Numbered from the stretch's first letter, positions 54,379 through 63,034 are shown. The stretch is 64,000 nt of DNA from Novosphingobium sp. (GCF_039595395.1 NZ_JBCNLP010000001.1:1240001-1304000); one strand, 5' to 3'. A program made the numbers and translations. The notes: a model not told the origin generated them from the letters alone.

Positions 54379-54574
54379 ACGGGGTGAAGGCGTTCCTTGA
54401 AAGGCGGAACTCTTTGCCTTGCCCGCTCCTTACGTCTTTGGCATGACCAACAAAATCTTTGGAGCGGCGCGGCTTCGGCTGGCCTATCCCTGACCATCAA
54501 GCGTGAGGTCCGTTACCCACCGGGCCTCTTCCACCCACCCATCAACCACCCCCTGACAGCAGTGGAGTTTGCAC

Positions 54575-55192
54575 ATGGCTTTCGCTCTTCCCGAACTGCC
54601 CTACGGCAAGGATGCCTTTGGCGACGTTCTCTCGGCCGAGACCTTCGACTATCACTATGGCAAGCATCATCAGGCCTACATCACCCAGGCCAATGACCAG
54701 ACCAAGGGCACCGACCTTGAGAATGCCAGCCTGCTGACGGTGATCGCCGCCGCCAAGGCCGCCGGCAACAAGAAGCTGTTCAACGCCAGCGCCCAGATCT
54801 GGAATCACAGCTTCTACTGGCTGGGCCTGAGCCCCGAAAAGAAGCAGCCCTCGGCTGCCCTGCTCGCCAGGATCGACGCCGATCTGGGCGGTCTGGACGC
54901 TTTCAAGGCCGCCATCAAGGCCGAGAGCGCCGGCCACTTCGCCAGCGGCTGGGGCTGGCTGGTGCTGGAAGGCGGCAAGCTGAAGGTGACCTCCTACCAC
55001 GACGCCGACACCCCCGTCGCTTACGAGGGCGTTGCTCCGCTCTTCACGCTCGACGTCTGGGAGCACGCCTACTACATCGATTATCGCAATGCGCGCCCGA
55101 ACTATCTCGACGCGCTGCTCGACCACATCGACTGGGATTTCGTCGAGGCCAACCTCGACGGTCAGGGCGCCTCGCGCGCCGATCAGGGCTGA
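54575..55192 (+). CDS. sodB: Superoxide dismutase, iron/manganese family (probably Fe)
   Basis: The enzyme converts superoxide to oxygen and hydrogen peroxide. From the ATG at 54575 it is 205 residues. Metal ligands are His27 (FDYHYGKHHQAY), His78 (IWNHSFYW), Asp160 and His164 (LDVWEHAYYIDY). FASGWGWLV and AQIWNHSFYW resemble iron enzymes, but metal use cannot be settled by sequence. No signal peptide, so cytoplasmic. The 195-base spacer upstream holds no gene. Confidence 0.95.
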   Translation: MAFALPELPYGKDAFGDVLSAETFDYHYGKHHQAYITQANDQTKGTDLENASLLTVIAAAKAAGNKKLFNASAQIWNHSFYWLGLSPEKKQPSAALLARIDADLGGLDAFKAAIKAESAGHFASGWGWLVLEGGKLKVTSYHDADTPVAYEGVAPLFTLDVWEHAYYIDYRNARPNYLDALLDHIDWDFVEANLDGQGASRADQG

Positions 55193-55225
55193 TTTTTCAG
55201 CTTTAGATCAATCTGATCATCAGAG

Positions 55226-55258
55226 CCGCCTCGGACCTTTCCGGTCCGGGGCGGTTTT
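55226..55258 (+). terminator. Terminator after sodB
   Basis: CCGCCTCGGACC pairs over 12 bases (one T-G) with GGTCCGGGGCGG around TTTCC, followed by TTTT. Confidence 0.85.
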
Positions 55259-55374
55259 GCGTTCAGGGCCCCGCTTTACGATCAAAGGCCCTGAAAACGC
55301 GGCTGTCGGCGCCTGGGTGTTTTGCGCGCCCGCCAAAAGGGTTTAGTCGGCACAGACGCTGTCACGGAGTTGTC

Positions 55375-56340
55375 ATGAGCGTCGTTTCCGCTTCACTCTA
55401 CCATCAGGGCAAGCCTCAGAAGATCGCCACACTCGATTGCCCGCCGGTGCTGACAGCGCCGGACGACTTCGTCTGGATCGGCCTGCTTGAACCCACCGAG
55501 GACGAACTGCGCCTGCTCCAGCAGCATTACGGTCTGCACCCGCTGGCGGTGGAGGATGCGCTCAAGGCCCATCAGATGCCCAAGGTCGATGTCTATGGCG
55601 ACCAGCTTTTCACCGTGGCCCGCACCGCCCATCTCTCGGGTGACGAGATCTGCTATGGCGAGACCGCGATCTTCACCGGGCGCAACCATATCATCACCGT
55701 CCGCCACGGCTCGGCCCGCGCTCACACGAGTTTGCGTGCCCAGTTGGAGGCCGCGCCCTCGCTGCTGATGCATGGCACCGACTATGTGCTTCACGCCATT
55801 CTGGACTTTATCGTCGACGGCTTCTTCCCGGTGATCGAGGCCATCGAGGATGAGGTGGAGGCGATGGAGGCCCGCGCGCTCGACGCCTTCCTCAGCCGGG
55901 CGGAGATCACCCGCATTTTCACCTTGCGCCGCACGCTGATGCGCTTTCTGCGCATGCTGGGGCCGATGTCGGAGGTCGCCAGCAAGCTGGAGCATCAGGA
56001 TCTGCCCTGCCTCGACCCCGAGGTGCGCCCCTATTTCCGCGATGTGCTGGACCATGTGCGCCGCGTCGAAACCCGCACCGAGGCGCTGCGCGACATTCTG
56101 GGATCGGTGCTGGAGGTGAGCAATCTGCTCGAATCGCAGCGGCAGGGGGTGATCACCCGCCAGCTTGCCTCATGGGCGGCGATTCTGGCGGTGCCCACGG
56201 CGATCGCGGGCATCTATGGCATGAATTTCGAGAACATGCCGGAGCTGAAAACCCATAACGGCTATTTCGTGGTGCTGAGCGCGATGGCCATGCTCTGCGG
56301 CGGGCTCTGGCTGCGCTTCAAACGCACCGGCTGGTTGTGA
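55375..56340 (+). CDS. corA: CorA-family magnesium/cobalt transporter
   Basis: CorA is a homopentameric Mg2+ channel. The 321-residue product has the large N-terminal cytoplasmic domain with the long stalk helix (DEVEAMEARALDAFLSRAEI region), then two C-terminal helices with the signature YGMNFENMPE between them. GGAG lies seven bases before the ATG. It stands alone, convergent with a small secreted-protein gene. Confidence 0.94.
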   Translation: MSVVSASLYHQGKPQKIATLDCPPVLTAPDDFVWIGLLEPTEDELRLLQQHYGLHPLAVEDALKAHQMPKVDVYGDQLFTVARTAHLSGDEICYGETAIFTGRNHIITVRHGSARAHTSLRAQLEAAPSLLMHGTDYVLHAILDFIVDGFFPVIEAIEDEVEAMEARALDAFLSRAEITRIFTLRRTLMRFLRMLGPMSEVASKLEHQDLPCLDPEVRPYFRDVLDHVRRVETRTEALRDILGSVLEVSNLLESQRQGVITRQLASWAAILAVPTAIAGIYGMNFENMPELKTHNGYFVVLSAMAMLCGGLWLRFKRTGWL

Positions 56341-56341
56341 G

Positions 56342-56362
56342 GGGGCGGGGGAGGCCCGCCCC
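56342..56362. terminator. Hairpin between convergent corA and a small gene
   Basis: GGGGCGGG pairs with CCCGCCCC around a five-base loop, immediately after the corA stop. The T-tract is poor, so the terminator role is tentative. Confidence 0.45.
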
Positions 56363-56370
56363 GTCATCCT

Positions 56371-56691
56371 TTAGTGCTTGATCTCGGTCGAGGCGCTATG
56401 GTCGCCGTTCGAACTGACCGAACGGGTTTCGATGCGCTTGTGCGTGATGGTCTTGTGGCCCACCTTCACGCCCAGGATCTTCTTGGGACGATGGGTCTTC
56501 ACCTTGCGGACATGCTCGACCTTGGTGGTGCGGGTGGCCACGCCGTCATGCATGCTGGTGTCGTGGCTGACCTTGGTTTCATTGCTGACCTGCGCCGAGG
56601 CGGGCACGGCGGCCAGCGAAAGGCCCATAGTGACCCCAAGCGCGACCCCACACCCTAGGGCCGTGGCGGCGAGACTGCGATGAACTGTCAT
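56371..56691 (-). CDS. Small basic secreted protein of unknown function
   Basis: A 106-residue protein with a signal peptide (MTVHRSLAATALGCGVALGV and onward, cleavage near ASAQ). The mature part is polar, rich in Thr, Lys, His and Val, with repeated VSHDT, KVEHVRKVKTHRPKK and VGHKTITHKRIETR patterns, and no cysteine. It could be periplasmic and nucleic-acid- or polymer-binding, but that is only composition. Divergent from the MscS gene; the 280-base spacer between them holds a 9-base inverted repeat, GATGACGGG (56897) with CCCGTCATC (56939). Confidence 0.65.
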   Translation of the reverse strand: MTVHRSLAATALGCGVALGVTMGLSLAAVPASAQVSNETKVSHDTSMHDGVATRTTKVEHVRKVKTHRPKKILGVKVGHKTITHKRIETRSVSSNGDHSASTEIKH

Positions 56692-56970
56692 AACCTCATC
56701 CTTTCAACGCTGAGTTGACGCTGGTCCCACGCGACACGCGGGCACGCTGACCTAAGCCCCGGCCAGGGCGATAGGTCCATCAAACGCGGTGAAGCGAGAT
56801 GGGACGGGGGCGGCACGGCCATCCATCTCACACCGGCCCCGGCTGGGGCGGGAACATGGAACCTTCGCTCCGGCGCCCTGTTCCATTCCATCTCAGGATG
56901 ACGGGGCGGTCGAGGCCGGCCCTGCCGTGCCCGCCGCGCCCGTCATCGCAGGATGGATTCTGGAGCGCCT

Positions 56971-58161
56971 ATGCCTTTCTCCCTCTGGCAACCCACCGCC
57001 GCCGCCGCCGCCTCTCCGGGTGCCAGACCGGCGATTGATCTTCGCCAGCAATTTGCCGCCATGTCCGATCAGGCGCTGGACTGGGGGCAGGCGCACTGGC
57101 TCCAGATCGTGATTGCCGCAGGCATGGCGGTGGCGGTCTATCTGCTGCTCAACCTGCTGCGCGGCTGGGGTGTGGTGCTGTGCCGGCGGGGCCATGGCTC
57201 GGCCAACTGGTTTGGCATCCTCGGGCAGGCGATCAGCAAGACCGGGCAGTTCTTTATCCTGACCACGGCGGCCCGGCTGGTGGTGGGCTATGCCACGCCG
57301 CCGCCTTTCCTCAACGCGCTGGTGCTGGGCCTGTTTACCATCGCGGCAGTGTTTCAGGGCGCGGTATGGCTGCGCGAGATCGTCTTCGGCATCATCGAAC
57401 ATCGCACCCAGAGCCGCGCTCCGGGCGATCCCGCCGACGGGCAGGCGCTGGTCAGCGCGCTCAGCGTGATCCGGCTGCTGATTTCCATTGTGCTGTTTGC
57501 CGTCGCTTCGGTGGTGGTGCTGGGCAATCTGGGGATCAATGTGACGGGTCTGGTGGCGGGTCTGGGCGTGGGCGGTATCGCCATCGGTCTGGCCGCGCAG
57601 GGCATCTTTGCCGATCTGTTCGCCGCGCTGGCGATCCTGATCGACCGGCCTTTCGGCATCGGTGATTCGATCTCCTATGACAAGGGTTCGGGCTCGGGCA
57701 CGGTCGAGTCGATCGGACTTAAATCCACCCGCATCCGCGCGGGCAGCGGCGAGCAGCGGGTGATCGCCAACAAGAATTTGCTCAACTTCGAGATCCTGAA
57801 CACCACGCGGCGCACGCTCAACACCTTCAAGTTCGAGTTCGTGCTCGATCACGCGACCTCGCCCGACCTCATCCCCCAACTGCCCGCCATTTTCCGCGAG
57901 GCGGTGGAAAGCGAAGGCTTTGTGCTGAAGCATGGCGGCCTCAATGGCTTTTCGGCCACGGGGCTGAGCTATGATGTGGAATTCGCCTCGACCGAGCGCG
58001 ATTTCCCCGCCGACGCGCGCGACAAGGTGGCCGCCGCCGTGCTGCGCCGCCTGCGCGAGCATGAGATCAGCTTTGCCTACCCCACCCAGATCAATCTGGT
58101 GGTGGACAAGAGCAAGCCCGAGGCGCGTATCCCGCTGCGTCAGCATGTGCTGGCGGATTGA
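56971..58161 (+). CDS. MscS-family mechanosensitive channel
   Basis: A 396-residue channel of the MscS superfamily. Four to five membrane helices (about 45-68, 95-110, 120-140, 160-180) precede the pore helix with the family pattern GVGGIAIGLAAQGIFADLFA, then the beta domain FGIGDSISYDKGSGSGTVES and a C-terminal cytoplasmic domain. The ATG at 56971 is preferred over 56953. Expected role: relief of turgor on osmotic downshift. A composite repeat starts 20 bases after its stop. Confidence 0.9.
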   Translation: MPFSLWQPTAAAAASPGARPAIDLRQQFAAMSDQALDWGQAHWLQIVIAAGMAVAVYLLLNLLRGWGVVLCRRGHGSANWFGILGQAISKTGQFFILTTAARLVVGYATPPPFLNALVLGLFTIAAVFQGAVWLREIVFGIIEHRTQSRAPGDPADGQALVSALSVIRLLISIVLFAVASVVVLGNLGINVTGLVAGLGVGGIAIGLAAQGIFADLFAALAILIDRPFGIGDSISYDKGSGSGTVESIGLKSTRIRAGSGEQRVIANKNLLNFEILNTTRRTLNTFKFEFVLDHATSPDLIPQLPAIFREAVESEGFVLKHGGLNGFSATGLSYDVEFASTERDFPADARDKVAAAVLRRLREHEISFAYPTQINLVVDKSKPEARIPLRQHVLAD

Positions 58162-58174
58162 GGGGAGTTAAGGG

Positions 58175-58425
58175 GAAAAGAGAAAATGCGAGGGGGTTAC
58201 CCCCTCGCGCTCCCATGACGTCTCCCGACGAGAGACCGGTTACGCCGAAATGGTGCGCCTCGGCTCTCCACCTGTGTCACGTCAGGCGCCGCAGGCTTTC
58301 AACCCGATGGCGCCGCGCATGGAGTATATGCCTGCGGCGCCGCGACGTTGCTCCATGGCCGAACCCGAAGCGCCCAGGCTGACAATTAAAGGGAGCGCGA
58401 GGGCGATGGCCCTCGCATCTTCCCC
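58175..58425. repeat. Composite palindromic repeat, locus H (type 1 arm left, type 2 arm right)
   Basis: Left hairpin 58188-58208 (arms GCGAGGGGG and CCCCCTCGC) and right hairpin 58397-58416 (arms GCGAGGGC and GCCCTCGC around GATG). The centre is a perfect 12-base inverted repeat, GGCGCCGCAGGC (58285-58296) against GCCTGCGGCGCC (58330-58341). Arms match locus C closely. It fills the space between convergent stops at 58161 and 58427. Confidence 0.88.
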
Positions 58426-58426
58426 T

Positions 58427-58765
58427 TCAAACCTTCTTCTTTCCAGCCCCTTCAACGCCGCCGTCATGGACCCCGCGCCGAACCTTGGTCCAGTGCATAC
58501 GGATCCGCCAGATGTCGCCCTGCGGATGCTCCGCCTCGCAGCGGCCCTGCGCGAACAGCCGGGCATAGCTGAGCCCGTGGACCGGCGGCGCATGGCTGAC
58601 CCGCGCCCGTGCCTGATCGAGCTGCTGCTGGCACTCCGCCGCGCTGCCGAAGCTGGCATCGAGCAGGGCGGCGGCGCTGTGCGGCGTCCAGTCGCTTTCA
58701 TCGCGCTCGGTCATCGGATCAGGCGGAGAGGCCAGCAGCGCCAGCAGCATCATCGCGCCGCTCAT
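58427..58765 (-). CDS. Small hypothetical protein coupled to the GH75-like gene
   Basis: A 112-residue protein whose ATG overlaps the stop of the upstream GH75-like gene (ATGA), a sign of coupled translation. It has a short hydrophobic start (MSGAMMLLALLASPP), two cysteines (AAECQQQLDQ and QGRCEAEHP) and a Lys/Gly-rich end. The start could be a weak signal peptide, making it periplasmic with a disulfide. Family not recognised. Confidence 0.6.
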   Translation of the reverse strand: MSGAMMLLALLASPPDPMTERDESDWTPHSAAALLDASFGSAAECQQQLDQARARVSHAPPVHGLSYARLFAQGRCEAEHPQGDIWRIRMHWTKVRRGVHDGGVEGAGKKKV

Positions 58766-59688
58766 CCGGCGATCTTCCCGGCATCGATCTGGGCCATGGT
58801 GGGGGCCGCCATCTGCGCTGCGCAGCCGCGCAGGGCATCCTCGCCGCCCGCTGCCGACAGCAGGCGCAGCGCTTCGGCCTTCAGGCGGTCAGGCGCGATG
58901 GGCCAGCCGATGTCGGTGGTTTCGCGACTATGGGGGAAGACCATATAGGCGATGCGGCCGGGCGGCAGGCCCTCGCCATTGCGGGCATTGGGGGCTCCTT
59001 CGCCCAGCGCCGCCCAGAAGGCCATCGAGGCTTCGCCCAGCGGCTCGACCGGGCCCTCGTCGGCAATGACGAAGGGCGTGGCCCGGCCATTGTCGAGGTT
59101 GATGGCATAGCCGATGTCACCCATGCCCCCCATGCCGTGCGTGCGGTAGATCGGGGCGGGCAGCACGATATAGGGCGTGGCCGAGGCATCGACATAGCTG
59201 GCCGGATTGGCCGGGCCGCCCCATTCGACATTCTGCAGCGAGGTCATCGAGACGAAATAGCCCTTGAATGGGCCCTTGCGCTGGATTGCCGGGCGGTCGG
59301 GCGCGCGCGGGTCGGCGGCCAGCACATTCTGCCACCATGAGCCATGCGGATAGCCCGCCGCATCGAGGCAATCGAGCCCGAGGCCGCTGTCCGGGCATTC
59401 ATCCGCCATATCCTTGGGGTGATAGGCGTTGGGGGCGCCGTCGGCATCGACGATCTTGACCGCCGTGACATAGGAGTAGGCGCTCTGGCTGCCGGGCAGG
59501 CCGGTGTGCTGGTCGATGCGCGTGCCCATGTAATCGAAGGAGGTGTCCTGCGCGGAGGCGGGGATGGAGCAGGCGGGGGCGGCAAGGGCGGGGGGCAGCG
59601 ACAGCATGGTCATGGCAACGACAGTCACGGCGGTGGCAAGCGATCGGGCGATCGCCCTCTTCGCGGGGTTTGGTACCCGCCCTGACAT
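58762..59688 (-). CDS. Secreted protein resembling glycoside hydrolase family 75 (chitosanase-like)
   Basis: About 308 residues from the ATG at 59688; a GTG at 59694 has AGGAG at better spacing. A signal peptide ends near PALAAP. The body has CSIPASAQDTSFDYMG, VTAVKIVDADGAPNAYHPKDM, and DIGYAINLDNGRATPFVIAD followed by GPVEPLGEASMAFWAALG, a layout I associate with GH75 chitosanases, where a conserved Asp and Glu act in catalysis. Four or more cysteines are present. The substrate is inferred; it may be another polysaccharide. It is followed by a coupled small gene. Confidence 0.6.
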   Translation of the reverse strand: MSGRVPNPAKRAIARSLATAVTVVAMTMLSLPPALAAPACSIPASAQDTSFDYMGTRIDQHTGLPGSQSAYSYVTAVKIVDADGAPNAYHPKDMADECPDSGLGLDCLDAAGYPHGSWWQNVLAADPRAPDRPAIQRKGPFKGYFVSMTSLQNVEWGGPANPASYVDASATPYIVLPAPIYRTHGMGGMGDIGYAINLDNGRATPFVIADEGPVEPLGEASMAFWAALGEGAPNARNGEGLPPGRIAYMVFPHSRETTDIGWPIAPDRLKAEALRLLSAAGGEDALRGCAAQMAAPTMAQIDAGKIAG

Positions 59689-59963
59689 GACCACGATGCG
59701 ACTCCTGTTTGCGTGCAACCTGAAAGGGAATGCGCGAAACCCCCTAGTTGTTTCATCGGGCGGGGCGGATCCGCGACCTGTGCATGCATCCATGCGGTGA
59801 GTCGTTCTGGCGGGCGTCTCGAAAGGATCGCGAGGCGCCATGGGGTGGATGACTTAGCATGCGTGCGCAACAACAGTCGATTGCAGCCTCACTTTGGCGC
59901 ATGAAATGGACTCTCTGGCGCATGTGGACTTTTCTGAATGGATGTTAAGGCGCATCTTCATAG

Positions 59964-59985
59964 TCTACCCAAAAAGTAGAACTAT
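59964..59985. promoter_or_regulatory. Inverted repeat upstream of the 64-residue protein gene
   Basis: TCTAC and GTAGA lie seven bases apart (around CCAAAAA), 20 bases before the small gene at 59998. It could be an operator. Nearby TGGCGCATG is repeated twice. The 300-base spacer from 59695 shows no other gene. Confidence 0.3.
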
Positions 59986-59997
59986 GTGGAGATGGGC

Positions 59998-60192
59998 ATG
60001 AGCTGGTTCTGGAGTCGTGATTTCCTCACGCGACGCATTGATCGCTGCTATCTGATCGCGGCGGGCACCAAGAAGCCGGAAAAGCGCGAGGCTCACCTCG
60101 AATTGGCGCGCCGTTATCGCCGCCTGCTTCACGCCCTGACCAATTACGCGGCCATGCCGCATGAGGCGGCGGTCGCCACCACGGTGCATTAA
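59998..60192 (+). CDS. Small basic hypothetical protein
   Basis: A 64-residue protein. GGAG six bases before the ATG at 59998 supports this start over GTG 59986. It reads MSWFWSRDFLTRRIDRCYL, followed by AAGTKKPEKREAHLELARRY and RRLLHALTNYAA, so it is mostly helical and basic. No signal peptide or known family is recognised. It lies alone in an accessory stretch. Confidence 0.55.
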   Translation: MSWFWSRDFLTRRIDRCYLIAAGTKKPEKREAHLELARRYRRLLHALTNYAAMPHEAAVATTVH

Positions 60193-60298
60193 GCGCCCGG
60201 ATCAGGTGAGGGACCTGATCCGTCAGCCTGCCTTCCCCACAGAACCCGTCCGCCGCCGCATCCGTTCCGCCTGAAACCGGCCGAACAGGAGATGCGCC

Positions 60299-60475
60299 AT
60301 GGTCCATCCGGCGCGGCATGATTTCTCGTCCATCAGTTACGGCGCTTTCTCGAAACCGGGCCTGTCGTGCCATCATGGCGGGCAGGGCAATGTGATGACC
60401 ATGGGCTGGCATATGGTGCTGGAGCTGATGATCTCGGCAAAATCTCGACCTATGCGGATGACAAGGCTGGATTAG
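60299..60475 (+). pseudogene. Remnant of a flavin reductase gene
   Basis: AGGAG at 60287-60291 and a seven-base spacer lead to an ATG at 60299. The start VHPARHDF and the block GGQGNVMTMGWHMVLE match the N-terminal part of flavin reductase (FMN-binding split barrel) proteins, whose usual middle EPGPVVLV appears only in another frame (GPVV). The frame stops after 58 codons and the rest of the roughly 190-residue protein is missing. At least one frameshift and a large deletion are needed, so this is a broken gene with an intact translation start. Confidence 0.6.
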
Positions 60476-60554
60476 TTCTTTGGAACGGTATAGATCTCCA
60501 CCCAATCGGGAGGCGCAATACATTCGGGGGGATGTTCAGCTTGGAAGGCATCTT

Positions 60555-61025
60555 ATGTATACGGCAAGCGTATTTCGCAGGAATGTTATTGATGTCGCCC
60601 TGCATTCAATAGGCCTCTACAGCGAGGCCGCCTCGGATCTTCTGCTGGGCACGGCGGTGCAGGAAAGCGGCGGTTTCCGGTGGAACAGGCAGCTCGGTCA
60701 TGGCCCTGCCCGTGGTTATTTCCAGATGGAAATTGCAACGCACAATGACATCTGGACCAACTATCTGAAATACAAGCACGCTTTGGGGGAGAAGGTGAAG
60801 GCCACCCTGAAGCCCGGCGAGAGCGCCACGGCCGAGACGCTGGTGACGAATGATTACTATGCCGCCGCCATGGCGCGCATCCGCTATATGCGCGTGCCCG
60901 CGCCGCTGCCGCCGGCGGGCAATGTCGAAGCCTTGGCCAAATATTGGAAGCATTACTACAACACGCCGCATGGTGGCGGAAAGCCCGAGCAGTTCGTCGC
61001 CAACTGGCAGAAGTACGTCAAATGA
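60555..61025 (+). CDS. Phage-type muralytic (transglycosylase-like) protein
   Basis: About 156 residues from the ATG at 60555; an upstream ATG at 60480 lacks coding character. The block LLLGTAVQESGGFRWNRQLG then GPARGYFQMEIATHNDIWTN has the lysozyme-like arrangement of a catalytic Glu (ES) followed by GxFQM, as seen in phage and gene-transfer-agent peptidoglycan hydrolases. The C-terminal part has YWKHYYNTPHGGGKPEQF. No signal peptide is seen. Function is inferred from this fold. It overlaps the next gene by four bases. Confidence 0.6.
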   Translation: MYTASVFRRNVIDVALHSIGLYSEAASDLLLGTAVQESGGFRWNRQLGHGPARGYFQMEIATHNDIWTNYLKYKHALGEKVKATLKPGESATAETLVTNDYYAAAMARIRYMRVPAPLPPAGNVEALAKYWKHYYNTPHGGGKPEQFVANWQKYVK

Positions 61026-61486
61026 GCAGCGGGCGGGGAAAAGTTGCGCTTTGGGCTATGGTCGCAATGTCGACCATGGGTCTTGTCGGCGCTCAGCCTG
61101 TCTTTGCCGCTGGAAAGATCCTTGTCGATCTGCATGTCAGGCAGGCGGATCTGGTTCTGCATGGGCGCAGCAACATGCAGGACTTCTCCGATGGTGGGCA
61201 ATTCGAGATCCTGCTTAAGCCTGCCTCCGTTCCCGTTCAGGCGCCGATGTGCCGGACCCAGATCATTGCGCGCATGCCGTGGAGCGATTCCGACGAACCC
61301 GGCGCCAAGGCTGCGATCGCCGCGAAAAAGCGCCTGTTCGACAAGTTCGAGGCGTTGAAGGCGGGGCGCATCAAGGTGGTGGATGTGACGGTGGACGCCG
61401 CACCTTACGGGAAACTGGTCTCGACCTCTCCCCGCAAGGTCAGGCTGAGCGAATGCAACGTGTTCTTCCTGACCCCCAACCAGTAA
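61022..61486 (+). CDS. Secreted protein of unknown function coupled to the muralytic gene
   Basis: A 154-residue protein with a signal peptide (VALWAMVAMSTMGLVGAQPV, cleavage near FAAG). The ATG at 61022 overlaps the upstream stop (ATGA). The mature part has VDLHVRQADLVLHGRSNMQD, two cysteines (MCRTQ and LSECNVFF), and a helical middle AAIAAKKRLFDKFEALKAGR. Family not recognised. Coupling to a muralytic protein hints at an envelope job such as spanin-like or immunity function, but this is speculation. Confidence 0.6.
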   Translation: MSSGRGKVALWAMVAMSTMGLVGAQPVFAAGKILVDLHVRQADLVLHGRSNMQDFSDGGQFEILLKPASVPVQAPMCRTQIIARMPWSDSDEPGAKAAIAAKKRLFDKFEALKAGRIKVVDVTVDAAPYGKLVSTSPRKVRLSECNVFFLTPNQ

Positions 61487-61489
61487 ACG

Positions 61490-61600
61490 CGCCGCAGGCA
61501 GCTTGCTTGCAAACCCGCGAACCCGAACGCCACGCGGAGAGCCGGACACAACGAAGACAATAAAGGGAGCGCGAGGGCGATGGCCCTCGCATTTCCTCTT
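61490..61600 (+). repeat. Palindromic repeat, locus I (type 2 arm)
   Basis: From GCGCCGCAGGC (61489) through ACCCGAACGCCACGC and AATAAAGGGAGC to hairpin 61571-61590 (arms GCGAGGGC and GCCCTCGC around GATG), followed by ATTTCCTCTTTCC. It lies 85 bases after the stop of the secreted-protein gene. Confidence 0.82.
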
Positions 61601-61737
61601 TCCCCTTAACCCTTCTGCCGAGCCGGGATCGACGACAGGGCGCAGGCCTTACGTTTTATCCCGCCATCTCTCTCGCCATCCTCTTGTCTTTGCCGCGTAA
61701 AACGGCATCATCCTGCCGACAGGGGAGAGAATGGGCC

Positions 61738-62988
61738 ATGGCTCTGGGACCGGACGGCAAGCCTTACAAGACGCGCGCCGATGTGCATATGGCGAGGGAG
61801 TCGCTTGCCCACGCCTTCGCCAAGCGTCGCGAAGCGCTGATCCTCACAAAAGGGGCCAGCAAAGGGGATATCCAGCCCAGCCTGCTGGCCGAACTGGCGC
61901 CCAACATCCCTGTCACCAGTCTGGAAAAGACCAACAAGCTGGCCTGGATCCTGACCTATCTGGCCCACCGCTTCGGTCCGCGCGACAAGCTGCCCAGCTA
62001 TGAGGGCACCGGGCAGAGCGGCATCCACACCATGGCCGACATGGGCAATGTGGCGCTTTATGGCGACTGGGCGAGCGGCACGCTGGCCGCCGCGCAGGTC
62101 GCCACCCGCATCCGCGAGCATAAGGCGCAGCACACCATCCATATGGGCGACGTCTATTTCGTAGGCGACGAGGATGAGGCCCGCGAAAACTTTCTGGGCG
62201 AGGAGGTGCCGGGCAGTCCATGGCAGGCGGTGGCCTTCCCGCGCGGCACGCAGCGTTCCTTCGCGCTGAACGGCAATCACGAGATGTATGCGCGCGGAAA
62301 GGGCTATTTTCGCCGCATCCTGCCCGCGCTCGACCAGCAGGCCAGCTTTTTCGCGTTGCAGAACCAGCATTGGCGCATCATCGGGCTCGACAGCGGCTAT
62401 CACTCGATCACCTGGCCCTTCTGGGAACTGCTGTTCCGGCCCGATTGCCATCTGCCCGATGCGGCGGTGAACTGGCTGAAAGATCTGGTCACCACCCCGC
62501 GTCCGGGTGATCCCAAGGAGCCACGCGGCACCATCATCCTCACCCATCACCAGCCTTTCTCCTTCTATGAGGCGGGCTTTCCCCGGCTGATGGAGCAGAT
62601 CGGCGCGGTGCTGGGCGGGCCGGTGCTGTGGTTCTGGGGGCATGAGCATTGGATGAGCGTCTATGCCCCCGTCGAGCGCGCCGGGCTGGAGATCCACGGG
62701 CGCTGCATCGGCCATGGCGGCATGCCCTGCGAACCGCCGGGCGAGACGCGCGATCCGGCCTATCCCATCCTGCTGGAGGATCACCGCATCCTCGATACCG
62801 GCGCTCAGGTGGTGCTGTGGCCCAATGGCTATGCGATGCTGGGTTTCGACGGGCCCGATCTGCGCATCGATTACCGCGATGTCGAAGGCACGCTGGTCGC
62901 GCATGAGGGCTGGACCCTGAAGGACGGCAAGATCGTTATGACAGAGGCACCCGTCGCCGATGTGGAGGGCATAGGCCCGCCGCTCTGA
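61738..62988 (+). CDS. Cytosolic calcineurin-like metallophosphoesterase
   Basis: A 416-residue protein from the ATG at 61738, with GGGGAGAG upstream. The dimetal phosphoesterase motifs are MADMGNVALYGDW (a variant of the first D-x-H block), HMGDVYFVGDEDEA, LNGNHEMYARG (GNHE), LTHHQPFSF and WGHEHWMSVY. A long N-terminal region (1-115) has no recognisable domain, and the C-terminal 80 residues look beta-rich. No signal peptide. Substrate unknown. MAPEG gene follows 46 bases later, so they may be co-transcribed. Confidence 0.82.
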   Translation: MALGPDGKPYKTRADVHMARESLAHAFAKRREALILTKGASKGDIQPSLLAELAPNIPVTSLEKTNKLAWILTYLAHRFGPRDKLPSYEGTGQSGIHTMADMGNVALYGDWASGTLAAAQVATRIREHKAQHTIHMGDVYFVGDEDEARENFLGEEVPGSPWQAVAFPRGTQRSFALNGNHEMYARGKGYFRRILPALDQQASFFALQNQHWRIIGLDSGYHSITWPFWELLFRPDCHLPDAAVNWLKDLVTTPRPGDPKEPRGTIILTHHQPFSFYEAGFPRLMEQIGAVLGGPVLWFWGHEHWMSVYAPVERAGLEIHGRCIGHGGMPCEPPGETRDPAYPILLEDHRILDTGAQVVLWPNGYAMLGFDGPDLRIDYRDVEGTLVAHEGWTLKDGKIVMTEAPVADVEGIGPPL

Positions 62989-63034
62989 CGATATCCGCCC
63001 TGAGCGGGAGGGGGCGCGACAAGGGAGACTGTCC

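Noticed and set aside
60193..61486. Prophage remnant
   Set aside because: Only a muralytic-like gene and, far away, a holin-like gene are seen; no integrase, capsid, tail or attachment-site duplication.
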